A DNA stretch of 64,000 bases, from positions 28,428,247 to 28,492,246 of the forward strand of contig CM057830.1 in assembly GCA_030068075.1 (NCBI GenBank). Direction: 5' to 3'. Shown here one piece after another: positions 34,995 through 45,174 of this stretch (position 1 is its first letter; each line of letters begins with the position of its first letter). The notes under the pieces were generated by a model. The model did no database searches. It was not told the origin of the DNA and worked only from the letters and a program-made list of their open reading frames with translations. Position numbers and translations under genes: made by a program. Source of the stretch: Paguma larvata (Eukaryota; Chordata; Mammalia; Carnivora; Viverridae).

Positions 34995-35460
34995 GATGAA
35001 AGTAAAATGTGTAATGTGATGGTTAATTTTATGTGTCAACTTGACTACGTAAGGGATGACTGAAGAGCTGCTAAAACATTATTTCTCGGTGTGTCTGTGA
35101 GGAGTTTCTGGAAAAAATTAGTATTTGAATTGGTGAACTGAGTAGCGCAGAAGGCCCTCCCCAATGTGCATGAGCCTCAGCCAATTCACTAACAGCCTAG
35201 ATAGAACAAAAAGGGGGAGCAAGGACAAATTTGCTCTCTCTGCTTGAACTGAGACATCCATCTTCTCCTGTTGGTTGTTGGGCTTTTCAGATTCAGATTG
35301 GGACTTAAACCATCAGCCTCCCTCTAATTCTTCCATCTTTGGACTCACACTCAATTACACCACTGGCTTTCCTGGTTCCCCAGCTTGCAGAGAGCAGATG
35401 ATGAGACTTCTCAGCCTCCATAATCACATAAGCTAATTTAAAAAAAAAAAAAAAAGTTCC
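34995..35460 (+). mobile_element. Common mammalian dispersed repeat, family not assigned
   Basis: A well-known repeat pattern is followed along its length: GATGGTTAATTTTATGTGTC, AACATTATTTCTCGGTGTGT, CCATCTTCTCCTGTTGGTTG, GACTCACACTCAATTACACC, GGCTTTCCTGGTTCCCCAGC and TCAGCCTCCATAATCACATA, ending in a poly-A. I recognise it as a repeat with confidence but cannot safely give the family name. Confidence 0.7.
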
Positions 35461-35589
35461 TAAGTGTATTGTCTTCCTATTGTGTGCACGGTATCGAAGG
35501 TGTGCTTTCTATATGAAAGATGAATCATGCAGAATAATCAAAATAATCAAAATAGTCTTTTAAGTGAGAAAACAGTAAAACTTTGTTCA

Positions 35590-35690
35590 AAACATGGTGG
35601 ATCCTCTCTTTTTGACCTGGTATATAATAAATGGTAAAACAGTATTTGTTGAATAAATGAATGAAGACATGAATGAATGGAAAGAAGGAT
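35590..35690 (+). mobile_element. Possible L2/MIR tail
   Basis: CCTGGTATATAATAAATGGT followed by CAGTATTTGTTGAATAAATG and aatgaagacatgaatgaatg parallels the L2 3' end (cctggcacatag..caataaatatttgttgaatgaatga). Confidence 0.45.
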
Positions 35691-35809
35691 GTGTGGGATG
35701 GCTGTTATACTGGCAAATATCTGCCTGTTATAAAATGTAGCTTTTCTTTCTGGCATATAGGAAAATATTCTTGATAAGCTAGAGTTAGTAAAAACACAAA
35801 AACACAACA

Positions 35810-35985
35810 TTTGGTATCAAAATGACCTGCATTCATGACACTGCTACTCAACTACTTCATTGTGTGAGGTTGAACAAGGAAGTGAATCAATGTGTACCTC
35901 ATTTTCTTCAAATTTAACACCCAAACTGAGGTGTTATGTGAATTAAATAACAATGTGATATAAAACATCTGGAATATACTACATG
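35810..35985 (+). mobile_element. MIR SINE
   Basis: The order TTGGTATCAAAATGACCTGC, CTGCTACTCAACTACTTCAT, GTGTGAGGTTGAACAAGGAA, TACCTCATTTTCTTCAAATT and GTTATGTGAATTAAATAACA follows the MIR consensus (ctggagtcagactgcctg..cacttactagctgtgtgacc..cctcagtttcctcatctg..gtgaggattaaatga). The first part of the head and the 3' end are lost; the next element starts about 35 bases downstream. Confidence 0.78.
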
Positions 35986-36019
35986 ATCATATATGTAAGT
36001 TTCTTTGTGACACAATCTT

Positions 36020-37036
36020 GTTTTCTACCCTATTTTAAAATCCAATTGTTTTCTATTTTGCTATTGAGTTATATGAGATCTTTATATAGTTTGGATATTA
36101 ACCCTTTATTGGATATATGACTTGCAAATGTTTTCTCCTGTTGCATAGGCTGTCTATTCATTTGGTTGGTTGGGGTTTTCTTTGTTTTGTTTTGTGTTTA
36201 TGTTTTGTTTTTGTTTTTGTTTTATTTTGCTGTGCAGAAACTATTGTTTGATGTAGTCTCACTTAGTTTTGCTTTTGTTGCTTGTGCATCTGGTGTCAAA
36301 TCTAAAAAACCTTTGCCAAGACCAATGTCAAGGAGCTGTTTCCCTATCTTTTTTCTTCAAGGAGTTTTATGGCTTCAGGTCTTATTTTTAAATCTTTAAC
36401 TTATTTTGAGTTAATTTTTGTGAGTAGTATGAGATCTAATTTCATTCTCCTACAGGTGGTTATCCAGTTTCCCCAACACCATTTATTAAAGATTCTACCC
36501 TCTCCTCCTTGAGTATTCTTGACTTCTTTGTAATATTAGTTCTTCATATATGTGAGGGTTTCTATCTGTGCTGTTGATTTTGTCCCACTGGTCTCTGTGC
36601 ACATTTTTATGCTGGTACCATATTGTTTTGGTTACTATAGTTTTTTAGTACTATTTAAAATCAGGAAATACAGTGTTTCTGGCTTTGTTCTTCTTCCTCA
36701 TAATTTCTCTGGTTATTCAAGGTCTTTTGTGGCTCCATACACATTTTAAGGTAGTTCTTTTTTCGGTAGTTCTTTTTTCTATTTCTGTGAATAATGCCAT
36801 TGGAATCTTGATTGAGATTATATTATACCTATAAATAAGTTTGGGTAGTATGGACATTTTAACAACATTAATTTTTCACAATTCATGAATATGAGAGGTC
36901 TTCCCATTTATTTGTGTCTTCTTTCATCAATGTTTCTAATTTTCTACATACAGATCTTTCACTTCTTTAATTTTATTCCTAAGTATTATATTTTATGCTA
37001 TTGCAAATGGTATGTTTTCATTATTTCTGAATACAC
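36020..37036 (-). mobile_element. LINE-1, inverted 5' segment of a twin-primed copy
   Basis: The plus strand is the reverse complement of L1 ORF2: TTGGATATTAACCCTTTATT, TGATGTAGTCTCACTTAGTT, GGTTATCCAGTTTCCCCAAC, CACCATTTATTAAAGATTCT, TTGTTTTGGTTACTATAGTT. It runs from near the ORF2 C-terminal part at the left end up to mid ORF2 at 37036. There the text switches without a gap to sense-strand L1 beginning almost exactly where the left end began. This is the arrangement expected when the first-strand cDNA was primed twice. Confidence 0.88.
36178..36232. repeat. TTTTG pentamer run within L1
   Basis: Repeats of TTTTG and TTTTTG with GTGTTTATG in the middle, expanded at a T-rich site of the antisense L1. 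Confidence 0.85.
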
Positions 37037-37935
37037 ATTTTTTTCCAAAAAAAAAAAAAACCAACCATACAAATGGCCAATGAGTACAAGAAAAGTTGTT
37101 CTGAGTCACTAATAATTTGGGAAATGCAAATCGAAACTACATTGAGATGATCTCCTACCTGTTAAAGCAGCTATCACCAAAAAGACGAGACAATGAACAC
37201 TGGCAAGGTTGTAAAGAAAATGGAATCCTCGTGCCCTGGTGGTAGAAATGTAAATTGGTATAGCTGCCATAGAAACACTATGGTGATTCTTCAAATAATT
37301 AAAAATAAAACAACCGCATGATCTAGCAATCCCACTTCTCAATATATATCCGAAGAAAATTAAATCACTATCTCAAAGAGATATCTGCATTTTCATATTC
37401 ACTATAGCATTATTCCTAATAGCAAGGTACAGAAACAACCTAAGTACCTGTCAACGGATAAGTGGATAAAGATGTGGTTTATATATACAAAATAGAATAT
37501 TATTCAGCCATGAGAAAGAAGGAATCCTGCTATTTGCAACATCACAAATGGACCTTGAGTTCATTATGCAAAATGAAATAAGTCAGAGAAATAAGACCTA
37601 TATGTATGATACCACTTATATGTGGAATCTAAAAAAGCCAAACTCATAGAACAGTGGTTACCAGGGTGTTATGGGGGGAGAAAACAGGGATCTAATATAC
37701 AGCATAGCAATTATCATCAGGAATACTGTATTATATACTCGATAGTTGCTAAGAGTGGATCTTAAGTCTCGTCATAAAAATAAATGGTAATTATGTGACA
37801 TGATGAAGGTCATGTAGCTAAAGCTACAATGGTAATAATCATTGTACAATACAGACGTGTATGAAATCAATGGGTTATACACCTTAAATCTATATAATGT
37901 ATGTCAGTTATTTCTCAAGTAAGTTGAGAAAAATG
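37037..37935 (+). mobile_element. LINE-1, sense 3' segment of the same twin-primed copy
   Basis: Sense L1 text runs from TACAAATGGCCAATGAGTAC through GGAAATGCAAATCGAAACTA, TGATCTAGCAATCCCACTTC, TATTATTCAGCCATGAGAAA and AGTGGTTACCAGGGTGTTAT to the 3' UTR end AATGTATGTCAGTTATTTCT. A 14-base poly-A at 37049-37062 sits close to the inversion junction. No frame remains open over any length. The true 3' poly-A has decayed to gagaaaaatg. Confidence 0.88.
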
Positions 37936-37983
37936 TTTTTTTTCCTACTTTGGACATTTCTGTTACCCCCCTCTTCAACACGT

Positions 37984-38031
37984 GTTCATGCATGCATGCA
38001 CACACACACACACACATACACACACACACAG
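37984..38031. repeat. TGCA/CA microsatellite
   Basis: ATGCATGCATGCACACACAC then CA repeats with one ATA break, ending at AGGAAACC. Confidence 0.95.
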
Positions 38032-39003
38032 GAAACCACAGACAATAAGTAAAAGACCTAAAATACTAAAAACCACCCTGATTATGTATCTTCGAAACTA
38101 AGAAAATAATTAATAAATTATTCCATAGGACTTTAAATTATGTGAAATTTCTTCTCCATCTTCATTTGTTCATATACTTTATGTAATTTACTGAAATTAA
38201 TCTTCCTTCTGTTGTGCTCATAAATTCTTCCTACTCCTCCAGACACTTTATATCTTTTCAGGAGACAAAGTTACTTTGTGACTTTTACTTTTTTCTCCTG
38301 GTAAGTTCCTTCTTAATTTAGGAACACCTCTTCAACCCAGTGTTTGTCTCCTCTGCCTTGAAACATGACTCTTTACTTCAGTACTCATGGGTTTTGGGTC
38401 ACATGCAAATTTTCAGTTGAGAAAAATGGAACATCACATCATTTTGCTACCAAAAGCCTTCATAATTGAGTTAAATATTATTAATTCCAGTGTTATACAT
38501 TTCTACTTGTGGCTTTTCCAAAGGTTCTTCAGGAGTTGGCACAACTATAGAAAGATACAATAACAGTAGACAGAAAATGTGCACAGAATAAGCAAAGACC
38601 ACAGAAAAGCAACACAAAGTTTTACTACAAATCAAAACAAGAGGAGATTTAGACAAAAGGGAATCATCCTGTTTTCCCCCCAGTTATTCCAATTTCAGTA
38701 AAAAGGAAAAAGAAGGAAAGAATTTCTTTGAGTGCATGCATCAGGGAAACAAATAATGCCTTTCAGAACTGAAATGAGCCAAGACTTTGTAAATAAATCA
38801 GGGGAGATCAAAAGGCTAGGAATCTCTCTGATGAAGGCTATTTTTCTATCATTACTTGGCTTGTTCTATTTTGTTCTTTACATCTATGATATATTCTTCA
38901 TGTGCAACTGAGATTTAGTTTCTGTGTATATTTCCAAGAGTCATGGAAAGGTAAACGCTCAGTTAAAGTTTTGTATGGTATTTTCTAAAACAAATTGAAA
39001 TTT
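38032..39003. other. Unclassified non-coding sequence
   Basis: No gene recognised. A 61-codon minus frame (38471-38656) has a hydrophobic stretch but no other support. Confidence 0.5.
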
Positions 39004-39019
39004 AAATATATTTGAGGTT

Positions 39020-39229
39020 TGGAGCGCCTGGGTGGTTCAATCAGTTAAGCATCCAACTTCAGCTCAGGTCATGATCTCACAATCTGTGAGTTCGAGCCCC
39101 ACGTCGGGCTCTCTGCCGATAGCTCAGAGCCCTGGAGCCGGCTATGGATTCTGTGTCTCGCTTTCTCTCTGCCCCTCCCCCACTTATACTCTGTTTCTCT
39201 CTCAAAACTAAAATAAAAACATAAAAAAA
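39020..39229 (+). mobile_element. Felid CAN-SINE
   Basis: Head GGAGCGCCTGGGTGGTTCAA, GAGTTCGAGCCCCACGTCGG (intact B-box wording), then gccggctatggattctgtg and a degraded tail AAACTAAAATAAAAAC. Flanks resembling ATATATTTGAGGT (39006) and ATATATTTGACGT (about 39233) make a 13-base target-site duplication with one mismatch. Confidence 0.95.
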
Positions 39230-39245
39230 AATATATATTTGACGT

Positions 39246-40173
39246 CAATTGTGTGAGGAATTGATGTGGAAATGTTATTGCCAAGGAATGCTCACAAGTG
39301 AAAAAGGAGACAAATATCTCTTGTCCCTAAGCCCATGTTCACTGTATTTTTTTCTCAATCCTTTCTTTGCAATGATTTCTGGATTACTCCCTAACTTTAC
39401 ATTAAAAAAAATAAACTCTATCATTTTGCCTTTTTGCCCTCAATTGTTCCTCTCCTTTTCTTTATTAGAGTCTTTCTCATTACCTTTTATTTTTCCTCAA
39501 TATTGGTCTTGTAATCCAGCTAGAAATATCCCTATCACTTCCAAATTTCTCAGGAGAGAATCTAGATTTTTGTGGAACAAAATCTGGGGCAAGAGGACTC
39601 CTTAAGAAAAGTTATGTAAGTTTGTCACAACCAGACAGAGCTTTGGAAGAGACCTGTACATGTGAAAAGCTCTGAAGTTTGAATTTGAGGTCATGGTAAA
39701 TCTTCCCATTGCTATTAATCCGTCCCAAACCTGTCCTTCTTTTCCATTGATTTCTCATTATATATTTACTAGAGTACAAAATGTAAGAAGACTTTGGGTA
39801 TCGTAACTTAGTGCTCCCATTTTCACCAACTATGAGGCATCCAGTGTGTGAAGCAGCAGCTGTGAACTTGGTTGAAACTCCCAGAGATAAAATTCTTATC
39901 AACGCACACCCGTCTCTGAACAAAATTGGAACTAGATGAGATTCTGAGCTGCGAAGGCAATTGTTTAGAAATACAATTTTCACTTTGAAAGAGAAGGAGC
40001 TAGAGATAGAAAGGCACGGATAAACAGAGTTGACATGCAGGAAACCAGTTTTGCATTTCTTAGGGTGAAAAATAATGTATAAACACAAAAGGAATTTTGG
40101 AAGCAGTGGTCAATAGTGAGTTAAAAGATACACCAACTTAGTCATTTAGAATTAGTTAAACTTTAACACTCCT
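39246..40173. other. Unclassified sequence with a long stop-free frame
   Basis: The minus strand from 40088 to 39612 is free of stops for 158 codons, but its first codon is TTG and the first ATG lies only about 48 codons from the stop. No signal peptide, domain or splice context is seen. The plus strand has a 118-codon frame at 39249-39605. Both are compatible with chance. Confidence 0.45.
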
Positions 40174-40191
40174 CTTCATACTGCTAGAGAA

Positions 40192-40390
40192 GCAGTATGA
40201 AGTGATAGAAAAACCGCGGGCTTTGAAATTAAATCGACCTCGGCGAAAACCTTGAGTCTGACACTTACTAGCTGTGAGATTCTAACAACTCTGAGGCTCT
40301 GTTGCAGCAAATATGGAGAGGAAAATGTCTACATTGTTGTAGAGATTCATTATCGTATTTGTATGTGTACATAATACTAGATATATCAGT
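40192..40390 (+). mobile_element. MIR SINE
   Basis: Matches MIR along its length: TATGAAGTGATAGAAAAACC, GCGGGCTTTGAAATTAAATC, GACACTTACTAGCTGTGAGA, TCTGAGGCTCTGTTGCAGCA and TTGTTGTAGAGATTCATTAT (consensus: tagtggttaagagca..gggctctggagtcag..ccacttactagctgtgtga..cctcagtttcc..ggttgttgtgaggat). The GCAGTATGAAG start is also the right arm of a local palindrome. Confidence 0.85.
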
Positions 40391-40400
40391 CATTTTCATG

Positions 40401-40401
<1 letters not shown>

Positions 40402-40441
<40 letters not shown>
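40402..40441. repeat. AT microsatellite
   Basis: About 19 uninterrupted TA units, directly after a MIR 3' end. Confidence 0.98.
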
Positions 40442-40892
40442 CAGGTATCTAATATACACATAGAATGAATACAATTGACATTTAAATGGGAATTAAAGGT
40501 TAAATGTGTACCCAGCTCCCCACTTAAGACAGAACAATAAGCATAGTGTTTAAATGCTTTTCACCATAATCTTCTTGGTCCAAACTATTTTTCCAAAAGG
40601 CCTCTGCATTTATTGTAATTTTAGTCACAAGTTTAAGTAGTTGTGGATTAATACATGCATCTTTCTTTCATTTCTTGCATTCCACACCTTGAAACAAAGA
40701 ACTACCATGCATCACTTTTGCCTCTAAAAGGTGTATATTAACAACTGTAAATTAAGCTGATATCCCTATTAAAGAATTAGATTCCTAAAAATTATCCTCA
40801 AAAGGACAGTTTTTTCTATCGCCATTAGTATCTTTCTGTTGAAAGTCACAAGCCACCTTGAGCAGAAACTCAGTTGGGCTATATGAGGTCAA
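40442..40892. other. Unclassified non-coding sequence
   Basis: No gene or repeat that I can support. Confidence 0.5.
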
Positions 40893-40907
40893 AAGGGAAT
40901 TCATTGG

Positions 40908-41103
40908 TGGCACCTGGATGGCTCAAGCTGTTAAGTGTCTGACTCTTAATCTTGGCTCAGGTCATGATCTCGCATTTTGTGAGTCCAAGCCCAGGGTTGG
41001 GCTCTGCACTAACAGTGTGGAGCCTGCTTGGGATTCTCTCTCTCCTTCCCTCTCTGTCCCTCCCCTACTCTATTTCTCTCTCTCGAAATAAACACTTTTA
41101 AAA
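40908..41103 (+). mobile_element. CAN-SINE, moderately diverged
   Basis: Head TGGCACCTGGATGGCTCAAG, TTGGCTCAGGTCATGATCTC, GGAGCCTGCTTGGGATTCTC and a short tail CGAAATAAACACTTTT. Flanks AAGGGAATTCATTGG (40893) and AAGGCAATTTATTGG (41104) form a 15-base target-site duplication with two mismatches. Confidence 0.95.
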
Positions 41104-41319
41104 AAGGCAATTTATTGGAAGTCTTATGGAAAAGATAATCTAGAATAAAGTACAGTTAGTATAGAGTATAGTTCCTCAGTCACAGACATACATCAGTAAG
41201 ACAGATCTGTGGAGAACTGTTTCTCAACACAAGCCCAAATCATGATCTTGCCCCATACAGTTTCCAGAATTTACCTTAATTTACTAGAAATACATCATTT
41301 TACATATGTAATATTAATT

Positions 41320-41860
41320 TTAAAGTGTCATATAATGTGCATGCAAAACATTCAACCTTTTAAGTCTACGCAATTCAGTGAGCTTTGACAAATACATACA
41401 CCCATTAAAACCATCATCCCAATTAAGATAACGAACATTTCTATCATTCCAGAAATTTCCCTCCTTCACCATTTTAAGAAATCTCCCAATTTAGACAGGC
41501 ATACTCTGTTCTTATTATTTTTTATCACTTTTTTTTTTTTGCAGTCTAGAAATTCATGTGAAAGAAATCATATAGTATGTACTCTTTTAGGTCTGATTTC
41601 TTTTGATCAATACTGTGTTTTTGAAACTCTTCTATATTGCTGTGAATATCATAAGTTCAAATCTTTTTACACCTTCTTAGTAGTTCACTGAATAAATATA
41701 GAACAACATGGATAAATATTTGGATTTTTCCCAGGTTCTGCTAAAATGATTAAAGCTGTTATGAACATCTTGTCACATGTATTATTGTTGCTATGTGTTT
41801 TTATTTCTCTTGGTTCTCTAAGAATACAAGTGCCTAGTTACAACACTTCCAAACCAATAT
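41320..41860 (-). mobile_element. Old LINE-1 (L1M-type) 3' region, antisense
   Basis: The plus strand reads TACACCCATTAAAACCATCA, TCATTCCAGAAATTTCCCTC, GTCTAGAAATTCATGTGAAA, AATCATATAGTATGTACTCT, then ttgctgtgaatatc and ATGTGTTTTTATTTCTCTTG. This is the reverse complement of the 3' end of old L1M elements in the correct order. Divergence is high and gaps are present. Confidence 0.78.
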
Positions 41861-42900
41861 TGCAGATTTAGTTTAGTGTTTTTTTTTATTCTGTGACTAA
41901 GAAACTCCCAGTTGTCTTCGAAGGAAAGGCAAACCAGGGGATCAACAACCTTTCTCACACTGTTGCTAAGACCTTAAAATGAGACAAGTGATATGGAGAT
42001 AAATTGAACAACCTCTAACAAAATTATGTGTTTTTTTGCATATTGTATTTGCGAACATGTAATCTTAGAATCTGAGAAATGTGAGTGGATTGAAGGGGAA
42101 AATGTTTATGGAGAAGAAGTTTATCCTACCTTAAATCAAAACTCGTTAAATGTTTACTAATGAAAATTACGTAGTGTGGGTACAGATATACAGACCTAAA
42201 GAAAAGAAATCACAAAACTGACCTGTATGGGTCAGCTGATTTATGACAAAGACTGTACTATATCCACGGGGACAAAATTGCCTATTCAAGAAATAGTGTT
42301 GAGATAATAGGATAAGCTCCAAGAAGAGTGAATAATCTCCCCACTGCATGCCCCAGCTGCTCTTCAGATTGCTGTTTCCATACTATCTGCCCTCAGGTTG
42401 TTTGCCTACCTTCTCTCCAGGAGCAGCATAGAACCCTCCAGGCTCTATCCCAGCCAAGTCCACTGACCTTTAAAACTCCAGATTTTAAGCCCCACTCATT
42501 ACAAGAACTCATGAAATTCAGCCCCTCTTGTTTTCCTAGCCAATGGCTTTGGGGAAACATTCTCCTTCTGAGTTCCCCTGTGTGCTCCTCTCTCTCTCTC
42601 ACCCTTGGTCACCATGGCTTCCTCATCACCACAGCTCCTTCCCCTCTTTAGCACCTATGATTTGTTTCTCCCCTAAACCATGTCTCCACACTTCCTATCT
42701 TCTTTGATATGGCCTATTCTGTCATTTTAGTTGTGGAGTTTGCTCTGTAAGTTTTCAGGTCAATTTCTGTAGTATTAAGGATAATCTGATACTTCTCTAG
42801 TTGGGTTTATAGGACGAGGTGAGCCTAGAGTCCTCCTACTCTGCTGCCATCTTCCTCTCCATCCACAAAAATAAATACAGCTACTTAATCTTAAAAAGTT
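41861..42900. other. Unclassified sequence; candidate carnivore repeat at 42560-42870
   Basis: The section with ATTTGTTTCTCCCCTAAACC, TTGATATGGCCTATTCTGTC, GAGCCTAGAGTCCTCCTACT and CTGCTGCCATCTTCCTCTCC looks like a recurrent carnivore repeat end, but I cannot name it. The 107-codon plus frame 42328-42651 (Ser/Pro/Leu-rich) overlaps a minus frame and shows no domain. Confidence 0.4.
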
Positions 42901-42904
42901 CTGT

Positions 42905-43255
42905 ACATCATCATCGAGAAATGAAAATACAATTTACACACTGGGTTTGGTTATTTGAAAAGTATATAACCAACATAAATTAATATCTAGACTATATATT
43001 TTTAGAATCTTAAGAATCAATGAAAACCATCTATCCAGTAGTCAAAGGTCAAGAACAACTATTTCATAGATGGAATCAATGTAATTTATATATGAAGAGA
43101 CAATTTAATTAATAATAAAGAAATAAAAATTAAAGCCACAATTCGGGACCATTTTAGACTCATCAAATCCTCAAAAGTGGAAAAAATATGATAATAACAT
43201 GTGTTGTCAAGAAGGAGGACCAATAAGAATGCTTCTAAGCTGTTGCTGACAATGC
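42905..43255 (+). mobile_element. Old LINE-1 3' fragment, part 1
   Basis: Degraded but ordered L1 words: AATACAATTTACACACTGGG, AAAGAAATAAAAATTAAAGC and TGTGTTGTCAAGAAGGAGGA (compare the L1 segment tgttggcgaggatgtgg). Continues as part 2 at 43915 after an interruption by unrelated sequence. Confidence 0.5.
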
Positions 43256-43914
43256 ATGTCAGTTGTCATTAGGTTCCATTGAAAGTGTCAGAAAACCCAA
43301 CTACCAGTGACCTAACCTAAATAGTGGCTTATTTCTATCTCTTATTGACATTAGAATTCCATCACTAATGTGGAGTTCCATTATCATATGGGACCCAAGC
43401 TTCTATATTTTTTAAAATTTAGTTCCCATCTTTTAAAAAAAAGTGTGGGTCAGCTGGGCGGCTCAGTCAGTTAAGGATCCAACTCTAGATTTTGACTCAG
43501 GTCATGATCTCATGGTTTGTGAGCTTTAGCTCCACATCAGATTCCGCACCCAGAGCGCAAACCCTACTTGGGATTCTTACTCTCCCTTTCTCTCTGCCCC
43601 TCTTGTGTTTGCATATTCCCTCCCTCCCTCTCTCTCTCTCTTTCTCTCTCTCTGTCAAAATAAATAAATTAAAAAAAAATTTGTTCCCACCACCCTTAAT
43701 GCATGATTTATTCCATGATTTAAGATTCCTCACCCCTGCCAGCTGTCTTATCTCCATTCTGGCCAGAAGAAAGTATGAATGAGAAGGAGAAGGGCACATT
43801 TCTCTCCTTCGAGATTGCATACCATCTCTCCCTACTTTCTATTGGTCATAACTCAGCCACTAGATGAAAGGAAGACTGAGAAATAGGTACTGGATATCCT
43901 TACTAACTAGTCTA
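43256..43914. mobile_element. Candidate old repeat, interrupted by a SINE
   Basis: Flanking the SINE at 43444-43679, the text ACTACCAGTGACCTAACCTA, ATTTCTATCTCTTATTGACA, then CTTATCTCCATTCTGGCCAG and TTGGTCATAACTCAGCCACT resembles a common repeat with the order aactggcttaaac..ttatttctctcac..ggccagaa..attggccagaactc. Family not assigned. It appears inserted in the old L1. Confidence 0.4.
43444..43679 (+). mobile_element. CAN-SINE, diverged, with displaced target duplication
   Basis: Head TGTGGGTCAGCTGGGCGGCT, GACTCAGGTCATGATCTCAT, a long CCCTCCCTCTCTCTC tract and tail AAATAAATAAATT. AAATTTAGTTCCCATC (43416) on the left and AAATTTGTTCCCACC (43677) on the right look like a target-site duplication, but the left copy is separated from the SINE head by TTTTAAAAAAAAG, an unexplained 13-base filler. 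Confidence 0.92.
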
Positions 43915-44290
43915 TACAGGCAAGAACATTTTACATTCTTTTAGAAAACAATTTAGTATCACCTGATAAATGGAAGAAGCATAAACCTTACAAACCAAAA
44001 ATTACATTCCTAGGTATATACCCCAGAGATACCTATGTTTACAAAGAGAGATAGGCAGGGATGTTCCAAGTTCAATTTCTGGGAACGGAAAAAGTAAAAA
44101 TAGCCAAAATATGCATTAATATCCATTACTTTAAGGATAAATAGTTGCATGTTTAGTGAAATACTATAAAAGGCACAGGAAATTGAGAAACATAATATTA
44201 AGCAAAAATGTACATTAGAGAAGAATACCATCTTCCAGCAATCATTCCAAATCGCGGTGCTATCCACAATGTATCTATAGTTTTCAGAGG
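43915..44290 (+). mobile_element. Old LINE-1 3' fragment, part 2
   Basis: Ordered L1 words: ACATTCCTAGGTATATACCC, CAGAGATACCTATGTTTACA, ATAGCCAAAATATGCATTAA, GATAAATAGTTGCATGTTTA, AAATACTATAAAAGGCACAG (compare attcctaggtatttaccc, catagcagcattatttat, gaatggataaa, gaatactat). Strongly diverged, no coding capacity. Confidence 0.62.
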
Positions 44291-44932
44291 ACATCTTTCA
44301 GTTGGATTCACATAGACCGTAGGACATGCCTAAAAATTGCTATTTGGTTGGTTTCAGCTTTGGTCTCAGAACTTGGAAAGCTGAAGTGCTAAACGTCTAC
44401 TTAATTGTTGTCTATGACATTCTTGAATTGTATTTGATCGTGTGATCACCTACTTCATTCTTATCAGTGTAATAATCAATGATACACACAAGGCGTATTA
44501 TTCAGATTTATTTTTAAGACTGGGAAGTAAGTGCTTTCAAAGATAGATTTCCCATGATAAGTATAACTTGAAGCAAAAACCCTAGGTGTTTTATGTAATT
44601 CAATCCTGTCATTCAATTGATGTGTACATTTATATATATTTCTGTGAGAGTAAATTTAACAACGATGAGGAAGGATACAAATTGTTAAGAATTTTCAAAT
44701 TTTTAAAGTAAACATTAAAAAAAGAATTTTAAAATAGTTAAAAAGGAAATAGATTGCCAACATGAATATGAAGGGAACATAAGCTAGAAAACTTTAAGGA
44801 GGACACAGTATCTAGTTTGAGCTAATAAATGTGCATTTAAATTTAAATGTCCATTTCAGGCAGAACAATAAAAACTATGTCATGCTGTTTGCGACAGTTC
44901 ATTCATAAAGAAATAAGCTTTATGAAAACATT
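44291..44932. other. Unclassified non-coding sequence
   Basis: AT-rich DNA without a recognised gene or repeat. Confidence 0.5.
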
Positions 44933-44940
44933 TAGTATTA

Positions 44941-45156
44941 TTTTTTAAGTTTTATTTAGAGAGAGAGTGAGTGAGTGAGCGAGGAAGCACAAGCAGGAGA
45001 GGGGCAGAGAGAGAGAGAGGAGAAAGAGAACCCCAAGCAGACTCCACACCAGCAGCACAGAACCAGAAACAGGGCTCTAACTCATGAACCAGGAGATCAA
45101 AACCTGAGCTGAAATCAAGAGTCAGATGTTTAACCAACTGAGCCACCCAACGCCCC
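44941..45156 (-). mobile_element. CAN-SINE, antisense
   Basis: The plus strand shows TTTTTTAAGTTTTATTTAGA, a gagtgagtgagtgagc run, CCAAGCAGACTCCACACCAG, GAACCAGGAGATCAAAACCT and ACTGAGCCACCCAACGCCCC. Flanks TAGTATTATTTTTT (44935) and tagagttttatttttt (45157) are compatible with a degenerate target-site duplication. Confidence 0.94.
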
Positions 45157-45174
45157 TAGAGTTTTATTTTTTTT

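Noticed and set aside
39612..40088. 158-codon stop-free frame on the minus strand
   Set aside because: It starts at a TTG; the first ATG leaves only about 48 codons. No recognisable domain. In 64 kb of six-frame AT-rich DNA one frame of this length is not surprising.
42328..42651. 107-codon Ser/Pro/Leu-rich ORF
   Set aside because: Overlaps a minus-strand frame, compositionally biased, and partly inside a candidate repeat.
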